Shown here piece after piece: positions 1 to 5,673 of a DNA stretch of 6,435 bases (position 1 is the stretch's first letter; every line of letters starts with the position of its first letter). The notes below the pieces were generated by a model that saw only the letters and a list, made by a program, of their open reading frames with translations, was not told the DNA's origin and did not search any database. The translations under genes and the position numbers were made by a program. This DNA comes from Alphaproteobacteria bacterium (GTDB lineage: Bacteria; Pseudomonadota; Alphaproteobacteria; ATCC43930; CGMCC-115725), in assembly GCA_005888515.1 (NCBI GenBank), contig VAZR01000160.1:1-6435 (forward strand), in the 5' to 3' direction.

Positions 1-756
1 GGCTTCGAGGTCGGCATCTTTTCGGGCTCGATCGGCTCGATGGCAGTACTCGGCGCCCCCGATCTCGTGCTCATGACCCTCACCGAGTTTGCCGCCCAGG
101 CCAACCGGGTCTGCCGCGCCGGCAACCTAGCGCTCCTGGTCGATGCCGATCACGGCTACGGCAATGCGCTGAATGTGCGGCGCACCGTCGAGGAATTGGA
201 GACCGCCGGGATCTGCGCGATGTCGATCGAGGACACCGTATTGCCGCGGCCCTACGGTCCGAGCGGCAAGCCGACCTTGATCCCGGTCGAGGAGGGGATC
301 GGCAAAATGAAGGCGGCGCTGTCCGCCCGCCAGGATCCCCGGCTGGTCATCGCCGGCCGCACCAGCGCGCTGGCGGTCACCAGCGTCGACGACACGATCA
401 AGCGCGCCAAGGCCTATGAGGCGGCCGGGGTCGATGCGATCTTCCTCGCCGGCGGGGTCACCGTCGAAGGCATCGAGGCGGTCTCGTCGGCGATCGGCAT
501 TCCGCTGATCACTGGCGGCGGCGCAGGTCAGCTCGCCGATTTGGATTGGATGGCGGCGCACCGGGTTCGGGTCGCCCTTCAGGGTCATGCGCCGTTCAGC
601 GCCGCGGTACAGGCGGTCTACAACACGCTGAAGGCATTACGCGACGGGACAAAACCCAGCGAGCTGACCGGCATCGCCTCGCCCGAGCTGATGCAAAAGG
701 TGACGCGCGCCGCCGATTACCGGCAGTGGACCCGGGACTTCCTCGGCGGAGAATGA
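1..756 (+). CDS. Oxaloacetate decarboxylase-like enzyme of the isocitrate lyase/PEP mutase superfamily (5' end outside window)
   Basis: The frame is open from base 1 to a TGA at 754-756 and gives 251 residues. The fold is the PEP mutase/isocitrate lyase TIM barrel. Visible-chain landmarks are an opening GFEVGIFSGS segment, the metal-site motif DADHGYGN (D48, D50), SIED at 75-78, an Arg at 120 (GRTSA) and a GHAPF motif with His196. From memory, this pattern matches Pseudomonas aeruginosa PA4872, an oxaloacetate decarboxylase in which an Arg and a His at equivalent places act in catalysis. By that comparison about 40 N-terminal residues are missing, giving a full length near 290, usual for the family. 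An ATG at 40 is in frame, but homology continues upstream of it, so it is not the start. The likely reaction is cytosolic oxaloacetate to pyruvate plus CO2. Methylisocitrate lyase or another 2-oxoacid C-C lyase is possible. It lies three bases before the next gene, so co-transcription is likely. Confidence 0.85.
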   Translation, partial: GFEVGIFSGSIGSMAVLGAPDLVLMTLTEFAAQANRVCRAGNLALLVDADHGYGNALNVRRTVEELETAGICAMSIEDTVLPRPYGPSGKPTLIPVEEGIGKMKAALSARQDPRLVIAGRTSALAVTSVDDTIKRAKAYEAAGVDAIFLAGGVTVEGIEAVSSAIGIPLITGGGAGQLADLDWMAAHRVRVALQGHAPFSAAVQAVYNTLKALRDGTKPSELTGIASPELMQKVTRAADYRQWTRDFLGGE

Positions 757-759
757 GAG

Positions 760-1149
760 ATGCGCGTCCTGCTGCTCGCGACGCTGCTGCTCGGCACCGC
801 TTCCTGCACCGCGGAATGGTGGCCCTTGCCGCCGCCTCCGCCGCCCTGGACCGCGCCACCGGTCGGTGCCGGCCGGTTGACCCTCAGCAATTTCAGCTAT
901 GACCGCGCCCGGGTCGAAACGATGATCACCGCGTATCCGGATTGCGAGCCGCGTCAGGGCTTGGTGGCGACCAGTATCGATCTGCCGCTGAACGGCACCC
1001 GGGTCATCGACGCGCCGCCGGGCGCCGATGTGTGCTGGCGCCGCCTCGTGCCGCCGCTCGAGGAGGCGACATCGCCGGGGGTTCCGCGCGCGATCCCGTG
1101 GAACCGCGCCTACACCTCGTCCGGCCGCATCGTCGACTCGCGTCTGTGA
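760..1149 (+). CDS. Small proline-rich secreted protein, probable lipoprotein, function unknown
   Basis: This gene encodes 129 residues. The ATG follows the previous stop by three bases and has a good GGAGAA Shine-Dalgarno at 748-753. Residues 1-15 form a classic signal peptide (one Arg, then a Leu-rich core). A Cys at 16 sits in a T-A-S-C box. The Thr at -3 is weaker than the usual Leu/Val/Ile, so lipid attachment is likely but not certain. Next comes a linker with two Trp and a run of six Pro (about 20-34), then a compact domain of about 90 residues. That domain has two Cys (62 and 92) that could form a disulfide in the periplasm, and a V-I-D-A-P-P-G-A-D-V-C-W stretch. I recall similar short unnamed proteins in other alphaproteobacteria but know no function. 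It is unrelated by sequence to the enzymes on either side, and may be only a passenger in the operon. Confidence 0.82.
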   Translation: MRVLLLATLLLGTASCTAEWWPLPPPPPPWTAPPVGAGRLTLSNFSYDRARVETMITAYPDCEPRQGLVATSIDLPLNGTRVIDAPPGADVCWRRLVPPLEEATSPGVPRAIPWNRAYTSSGRIVDSRL

Positions 1150-1152
1150 GGC

Positions 1153-1158
1153 GGGGAG
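1153..1158 (+). promoter_or_regulatory. Ribosome binding site that fixes the TTG start of hyuA
   Basis: GGGGAG lies 7 bases before the TTG at 1166, just after the lipoprotein stop (1147-1149). The only ATG upstream in the same frame, at 1028, would put 46 arginine-rich, non-homologous residues ahead of the family's conserved N-terminus and overlap the lipoprotein gene by 122 bases. The TTG start puts the conserved G-T-D-V-G-G-T motif at residues 9-15, where the family normally has it. Confidence 0.75.
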
Positions 1159-1165
1159 CCGATCG

Positions 1166-3229
1166 TTGACCGCGCAGGCCTGCTATCTCGGTACCGATGT
1201 CGGCGGCACCTTCACCGATCTCGTGTTCTATACCGCGAGTGGTGAATTGCACTGCTTCAAGGTGCCGAGCACGCCGGCCCGGCCTGGCGCCAGCATTCTC
1301 GAAGGGATCGACGAGATCAAAACCGCGCTCGGTGTTGACGATGCGGCGTGGCGCGAGATGGTGCACACCCACAGCAGCACGGTCGCGACAAACGCGCTGA
1401 TCGAGCGCAAGGGCGCGAAGATCGGCATGATCGTGTCGAGCGGCTTTCGCGATCTGTTCGAATTGCAGCGCCTGGCGATCCCGCATCCGATGCGCTTCGA
1501 CTCGCGGCGGCCGCTTCCGCTGATCCCGCGTGCGCTGGTGCGCGAGGTCGGCGGGCGGATCGCCGCCGACGGCAATGAGCTAGACCCGCTGCCCGAGGCA
1601 GATGTGATCGATGCGGCGCAGGAGCTGGTCGCGCTCGGCGCCGAGATCGCGATCGTCGTCTTGCTGCACAGCTATCGTAACCCGGCGCACGAGCGGGCTG
1701 TCCGCGACATCATCGAGCGCCATGGCGTTCCGCTGCGGCTAGAATTGTCGAGCGAGGTGTGGGCGCAGGCGCGCGAATACGAGCGCGGCGTGCTGACCGC
1801 GGTCAATGCCAGCATCCGTCCGATCGTCGAGGGTTATGTCGAGCGGCTCGACCGCGGCCTCGGCGAGCGCGCGATCCGGACGCCGGCGCGCGTCGCGCGT
1901 TCGAATGGCGGCGCAGAGTTGGCCGCGACGATGCGCCAGCGGCCGGTCGTGGCATTGCTGTCGGGCCCGGCCGCCGGGGTCGCGGGCGCCGCTGCGGCGG
2001 CCGCCGATGCGGGCTGGGAAATGGCCGATCTGATGACCCTCGATGTCGGCGGCACCTCGGCCGATATCGGCGTCATCCGCGGCGGCCGGCCGGTCCTCTC
2101 CAGCGAAGAGCACATCGCCGATTTTCCGCTGCTGATCCCGACCATCGCGGTATCGAGCATCGGCGCCGGCGGCGGCTCGATCCTGTGGCTCGACCCGACC
2201 GGATCCTTGAAGGTCGGACCGCGCAGCGTCGGCGCCGATCCCGGACCCGCCTGCTACGGCACCTCGGGTTCGCGCATCCCGGCCCTGACCGACGCGTTTC
2301 TGGTCGCTGGGCTGCTCGCGCCGGGACAGCGGCTCGGCGGCAAATTGCCGTTGCAGATGCAGCCGGCGCGCGAGGCGCTGGAGACATTGGCGGGGCCGCT
2401 CGCGATGCCGGTCGAGACGGTGGCGGATGGCGCGATCCGCGTCGCCAATGCGCTGATGGCGGGCGAGGCATCCAACGTCTTGGCGCGCCGCGGGGTCGAT
2501 GCGCCGCGCTTTCGGATGGTCGCGTTCGGCGGTGCCGGACCGCTGGTCGCCGCACTTTTGGCCGAGGAGATCGGCATCGACGCGATCCTGATCCCGCCGT
2601 TTCCGGGGGGCCTGAGCGCGCTCGGGGCGGCGCGCGCCGATCTCGAAGGCGATCTCGTCGAACCGGTCTATGAGCGGCTCGGCGCGCTCGATCAGCCGGG
2701 GCTGGCGCGGGTGACGGCGAATTTGCAGGCGCGCGCCGCGGCCTGGATTGCCGAGCAGACCGCCGCGCTCACGGTCACCGGCACCAGGGTCGAGCTGGCC
2801 GCCGATATGCGCTACGACGGACAGGGCTATGACGTCACGGTGCCGCTCGACGAAACGTGGCTCAAATCCGGCGATTTCGCGCGCCTTCGCGCCGCGTTCC
2901 ATGCCGCGCACCGCGCCGCCTATGGCCATGCCAACGAGACGGCGGAGATCTGGCTCAAGGAATTGCGCGCCCATATCATCGGCGCGACACCGAAGCCGCG
3001 CATTATCCCGCTGCGCAGCGAGGCGGGAACGGCTTCGGAAGCGACGCGGACGGTGCGGCTGTTCGGCCGCGAATTCAGCGCCGGCGTTCACGAACGCGCC
3101 GCGCTCGGCATCGACCAGCGGATTGCCGGACCGGCGATCGTCAACCAGATGGACACCACCACCTGGATCCCGGAGGGCTGGACGGCGCAGGTCGTGCCCT
3201 CCGGCGCGCTGGTGTTGGAACGGACATAA
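1166..3229 (+). CDS. hyuA: Hydantoinase A/oxoprolinase family protein (HyuA-like ATP-binding subunit)
   Basis: From the TTG start the protein has 687 residues, usual for HyuA. The N-terminal Hydant_A_N domain spans about 6-185, with phosphate-binding G-T-D-V-G-G-T-F-T-D at 9-18 and HTHSSTVATNAL at 67-78. The central hydantoinase A domain spans about 200-495, with LSGPAAG at 265-271, a second phosphate loop DVGGTSAD at 293-300, SSIGAGGGS at 330-338, GADPGPACYG at 356-365 and the FGGAGPL box at 454-460. The last 190 residues are the less conserved C-terminal domain. The family has an actin/Hsp70-like fold and uses ATP to activate a substrate that the HyuB partner handles: hydantoin or oxoproline ring opening, or ketone carboxylation. 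Residue 461, after GGAGPL, is Val, where family members I recall have His. The start lies 16 bases after the lipoprotein gene, so translation may be coupled. The exact substrate cannot be assigned. Beta subunit of an acetone carboxylase-like enzyme is the main alternative. Confidence 0.9.
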   Translation: MTAQACYLGTDVGGTFTDLVFYTASGELHCFKVPSTPARPGASILEGIDEIKTALGVDDAAWREMVHTHSSTVATNALIERKGAKIGMIVSSGFRDLFELQRLAIPHPMRFDSRRPLPLIPRALVREVGGRIAADGNELDPLPEADVIDAAQELVALGAEIAIVVLLHSYRNPAHERAVRDIIERHGVPLRLELSSEVWAQAREYERGVLTAVNASIRPIVEGYVERLDRGLGERAIRTPARVARSNGGAELAATMRQRPVVALLSGPAAGVAGAAAAAADAGWEMADLMTLDVGGTSADIGVIRGGRPVLSSEEHIADFPLLIPTIAVSSIGAGGGSILWLDPTGSLKVGPRSVGADPGPACYGTSGSRIPALTDAFLVAGLLAPGQRLGGKLPLQMQPAREALETLAGPLAMPVETVADGAIRVANALMAGEASNVLARRGVDAPRFRMVAFGGAGPLVAALLAEEIGIDAILIPPFPGGLSALGAARADLEGDLVEPVYERLGALDQPGLARVTANLQARAAAWIAEQTAALTVTGTRVELAADMRYDGQGYDVTVPLDETWLKSGDFARLRAAFHAAHRAAYGHANETAEIWLKELRAHIIGATPKPRIIPLRSEAGTASEATRTVRLFGREFSAGVHERAALGIDQRIAGPAIVNQMDTTTWIPEGWTAQVVPSGALVLERT

Positions 3230-3254
3230 AATGCGCGATCGGTGCCATTTCCAT

Positions 3255-3338
3255 CCGCAGTCCCGGCGAAAGCCGGGATCCACCCATCCAGCGTCTCGAA
3301 AGCTGGCCGATGGGTCGCGGCTTTCGCCGGGACGCCGG
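3255..3338. repeat. Palindromic dispersed repeat in the hyuA-hyuB spacer
   Basis: Two perfect 15-base arms, GTCCCGGCGAAAGCC at 3260-3274 and GGCTTTCGCCGGGAC at 3319-3333, face each other. An inner pair, ACCCAT (3282-3287) and ATGGGT (3310-3315), and CCAGC (3288-3292) with GCTGG (3302-3306), extend the fold. The left half is also a local hairpin: TCCCGGC, a GAAA tetraloop, then GCCGGGA (3261-3278). The right arm makes a weaker hairpin of its own. I recall this core from short non-coding repeats scattered between genes in many proteobacteria. It encodes nothing and no T-run follows, so a simple terminator is unlikely. It ends five bases before the hyuB ribosome binding site and could stabilise, process or attenuate the operon mRNA. 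Confidence 0.8.
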
Positions 3339-3342
3339 AGTT

Positions 3343-3348
3343 AAGGAG
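3343..3348 (+). promoter_or_regulatory. Ribosome binding site of hyuB
   Basis: AAGGAG is a near-perfect Shine-Dalgarno, 9 bases before the ATG at 3358. It decides the start, because the same frame stays open far upstream through the repeat and into the end of hyuA. Only from 3358 on does the translation look like the HyuB family. Confidence 0.8.
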
Positions 3349-3357
3349 AACGAGGCA

Positions 3358-5391
3358 ATGGCGAATGACATTGCAGCGAAAACTGCGGCGCGGGACGCGA
3401 TTGGGGTCGAGATCTTCGCCAACCTGTTCAAGGCGGTGGTCGACGAGATGGCCTGGGTCGTGCTGCGCTCCTCGCACACGACCTTTGTCAAGGAGACGCA
3501 GGATTTCGGGGTGGCGCTGGTTACTCCGGAGGGCGAGATGTTCGCCTATCCCTATGGCAGCGGCGCGACGCCGCTGATGGGCGTCGCGATGGATTCGGTG
3601 ACGCAAGGGATCGCCTGGGAGGAAGGCGATGTCGTTGTGACCAACGACCCCTACGCGACACGCGGCATGGTCATGCACCTCAACGACATCTACGTGTTCC
3701 GTCCGGTGTTCGTCGACGGCAAGCTGTTGTGCCTGGCGTGGACCTTCATCCATTGCACCGATGTCGGTGGCTACGCGCCGGGCAGCATCGACATGCAGAA
3801 CTCCGAGGTTTTCCAGGAGGGGTTACGGTTGCGGCCGGTGAAGCTTTACCGCCGCGGCGAGTTGAACGAGGAGGTGTGGAACATCTTCGCCGACAATTGC
3901 CGGATTCCGTCGCTGAACTGGGGCGACATGACCGCCTGCGTTGCGGCGCTCGCGAAGGCCGAGACGCGATTGCGGCGACTCGCCGAACGCTATGGGCGGG
4001 ACGACGTCGCTCAGGCGATGTACGCGACCCTGGACCGCACCGAGGCCCTGACCCGCGCGGTGCTCGCCGAGATCCCGCAGGGCAGCTACACCTTCACCGA
4101 ATATTTCGAGGACGATTACATCAGTGACGTACCGGTGCGCATCGTCGTCAAACTGACATCGCGCGGCGACGGCACCATCGAGCTCGACTACACCGGCTCC
4201 GACCCGCAGGTGCGCGCCGCGTTGAACCTGCCGACCGGCGGCATGAACCACCACCCGTTCCTGGCGATGTCGGTGGTGAATTATGTCGTGACCAAATCCG
4301 AGGCGATCCACATCAATGCCGGCATTCTGCGCTGTATCGATCTGGTGTTGCCGGAAGCCTCGGTCGTCAATGCGAGCTTCCCGGCCGCGTGCGGCATGCG
4401 CTTCACGACCGCGATGCGGGCGCACGACCTCTTGCTCGGCGCGTTGACCCGCGCAATGCCCGGACAGGTGCCGGTCGCGGGGTCGGGCGTGCTGGTCGTG
4501 ACCTATATCTCGACCTCGGAACTGGGTGGCGCCGGCCGGGTCGTCGTCGCCAATCCGGTGTCGGGCGGCTCGGGCGCGAGCGGCGAGCGCGACGGCATCT
4601 CCGGCACCGAGATGAGCGTCGCGTTTTTGCGCAACGTGCCGGTCGAGGTGCTCGAGGCCGAGGCGCCCGTCGTTGTGCGCCGCTTTGGCCTGGCGCCGGA
4701 CAGCGAAGGGCCAGGCAGATTCCGCGGCGGGTTCGGTGTCGCCTACGAGCTGGAGATCAAGCATCCGAGCGCGGTGGTCGTGATGCGCGGCAAGGACCGC
4801 CAGCGCTTCTGCGCCTGGGGCGCCGCCGGCGGCGGGGCCGGCACGACCAGCGGCAATATCGGCACGCGGCCGGGCGCCCGTCTTTCATCGACCGGACCGC
4901 ATGACATCGGGAAGCGGACGGTTTATCGCGCCGAGCTCGGCGAAGTGATCCGGCTGTGGGGCGGCGGCGGGGGTGGCTTCGGTGATCCGTTCGAGCGCGA
5001 CCCCGAACTGGTCGCGGCCGATGTCGCCGCCGGCCTCGTGTCGCCCGAGCGGGCCCGCGATGTCTATGGCGTGGCGATCACCGCGGGCGCGCTCGATACG
5101 ACCGCGACGGCGGCGTTGCGGCGGCGGCCACGCAATGTTGGCCGTGATTTCGATTTCGGCCCGGCGCGCAGCGAATGGGAGCGGGTCCACGGGCTGGCGG
5201 CGGAACGGATCGCCGCCTGGCTGCCGAGCCTGCCGGTCGCGGTGCGGCGCTACGCCCAGGCCACGGTCTATCGGCAGCTGCATGAAGCCGGGCCCGGCCC
5301 ATACCGCGCCGATGCGGTCGCCGCGGCGCTGGCTGCGGTCGGCGCGGCACTCGGACAGCCGGAAGCGGCATTGCAGCAGGCCGCACAATAG
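3358..5391 (+). CDS. hyuB: Hydantoinase B/oxoprolinase family protein (HyuB-like catalytic partner) with C-terminal extension
   Basis: The protein has 677 residues. The HyuB domain covers about 12-545. It opens with an A-I-x-V-E-I-F...V-V-D-E-M-A-W segment, then TNDPYATRGMVMHLND at 95-110 and FIHCTDVGG at 130-138. H107, D110 and H132 have the HxxD-plus-His spacing that, as I recall, binds Mn in the acetone carboxylase alpha subunit. Further landmarks are LDYTGSDPQV at 276-285, NPVSGGSGAS at 399-408, RFRGGFG at 454-460 and the glycine-rich WGGGGGGFGDPFERDPE at 534-550. HyuB proteins commonly end shortly after the last motif and its V-S-P-E-R-A tail (near 575). Here about 100 more residues follow, including a Trp- and Arg-containing, largely helical-looking stretch at 607-640. 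The protein should pair with HyuA in the cytosol to hydrolyse a cyclic amide or carboxylate a ketone using ATP. The substrate is unknown. No gamma-subunit gene of the acetone carboxylase type is seen next to it. Confidence 0.92.
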   Translation: MANDIAAKTAARDAIGVEIFANLFKAVVDEMAWVVLRSSHTTFVKETQDFGVALVTPEGEMFAYPYGSGATPLMGVAMDSVTQGIAWEEGDVVVTNDPYATRGMVMHLNDIYVFRPVFVDGKLLCLAWTFIHCTDVGGYAPGSIDMQNSEVFQEGLRLRPVKLYRRGELNEEVWNIFADNCRIPSLNWGDMTACVAALAKAETRLRRLAERYGRDDVAQAMYATLDRTEALTRAVLAEIPQGSYTFTEYFEDDYISDVPVRIVVKLTSRGDGTIELDYTGSDPQVRAALNLPTGGMNHHPFLAMSVVNYVVTKSEAIHINAGILRCIDLVLPEASVVNASFPAACGMRFTTAMRAHDLLLGALTRAMPGQVPVAGSGVLVVTYISTSELGGAGRVVVANPVSGGSGASGERDGISGTEMSVAFLRNVPVEVLEAEAPVVVRRFGLAPDSEGPGRFRGGFGVAYELEIKHPSAVVVMRGKDRQRFCAWGAAGGGAGTTSGNIGTRPGARLSSTGPHDIGKRTVYRAELGEVIRLWGGGGGGFGDPFERDPELVAADVAAGLVSPERARDVYGVAITAGALDTTATAALRRRPRNVGRDFDFGPARSEWERVHGLAAERIAAWLPSLPVAVRRYAQATVYRQLHEAGPGPYRADAVAAALAAVGAALGQPEAALQQAAQ

Positions 5392-5403
5392 CCAAACCGC
5401 TTA

Positions 5404-5442
5404 ACGCAAAAGGACGCAAAGGACGCGCAAAGGAGGCGAAGG
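5404..5442. repeat. Imperfect short tandem repeat, unit ACGCAAAGG
   Basis: Four head-to-tail units follow each other 12 bases after the hyuB stop: ACGCAAAAGG (5404-5413), ACGCAAAGG (5414-5422), ACGCGCAAAGG (5423-5433) and AGGCGAAGG (5434-5442). Units vary from 9 to 11 bases, so this is a degenerate array and not coding. I have the impression that such purine-rich runs recur between genes in GC-rich proteobacteria. It contains Shine-Dalgarno-like AGGAGG by chance of composition. No function is apparent. Confidence 0.7.
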
Positions 5443-5504
5443 CGCATGAACGGCACCACCGCCGCCGCATCTCTTCTCCCGTTTAAGGGGCTGGATTTTC
5501 ATTC

Positions 5505-5627
5505 TGCGTCCTTCGACTGCTCGCTGCGCTCGCGCTCAGGATGAGGCAAGTTTGTTTATGCCATCCGCAACATATCCTCATCCTGAGCAGCGCCACGGCG
5601 AACCCGTGGCGCGTGTCGAAGGACGCA
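5505..5627. repeat. 123-base nested inverted repeat, dispersed alphaproteobacterial-type intergenic element
   Basis: The outer ends are perfect inverted 12-mers: TGCGTCCTTCGA (5505-5516) and TCGAAGGACGCA (5616-5627). Inside is a perfect 13-base pair, GCTCAGGATGAGG (5534-5546) and CCTCATCCTGAGC (5576-5588). The right half also holds a hairpin with a 9-base stem, GCGCCACGG (5590-5598) and CCGTGGCGC (5604-5612), with loop CGAAC. The CTCAGGATGAGG and CCTTCGA words are those of intergenic repeats I recall in Bradyrhizobium-like and related genomes. No transposase is encoded, so it is a non-autonomous or structural repeat. It ends 46 bases before the next start codon and, as RNA, would fold strongly. 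It may separate the hyuAB transcript from the downstream gene, though no T-run marks a terminator. Confidence 0.83.
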
Positions 5628-5673
5628 AACTGGCGATGCAGCGGATTATTTTCTACCTTCTGAGGTCACAGCG

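Noticed and set aside
1739..3283. A minus-strand open frame of 514 codons opposite hyuA.
   Set aside because: Its translation is Arg-, Asp- and Gly-rich with no recognisable motif, and it mirrors the codon bias of hyuA. Long antisense frames are expected opposite GC-rich genes.
2857..3357. Possible fusion or long N-terminal extension of HyuB, since its frame is open back to 2857.
   Set aside because: The upstream part overlaps hyuA and crosses the palindromic repeat, and its translation is Arg-rich without homology. A strong ribosome binding site supports the ATG at 3358.
3823..4764. A minus-strand open frame of 313 codons opposite hyuB.
   Set aside because: It is rich in His, Arg and Ala with no family motif, and the plus strand carries a clear HyuB protein through the whole stretch.
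5404..5442. CRISPR array.
   Set aside because: Units are only 9-11 bases long, directly adjoining and without spacers.
5446..5544. A 32-codon open frame from ATG at 5446, with AGGAGG-like sequence just upstream.
   Set aside because: The apparent ribosome binding site is part of the ACGCAAAGG tandem array, and the last third of the frame runs into the inverted repeat element. The peptide resembles nothing I know.
5552..5576. Promoter for the enolase superfamily gene (TTGTTT as -35 and CATATC as -10).
   Set aside because: The spacing is only about 13 bases, and the boxes lie in the loop of the inverted repeat element. The match is too weak to call.
5590..5612. Rho-independent terminator after hyuB, based on a perfect 9-base stem.
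   Set aside because: No T-run follows the stem, and the hairpin is an internal part of a larger repeat element.
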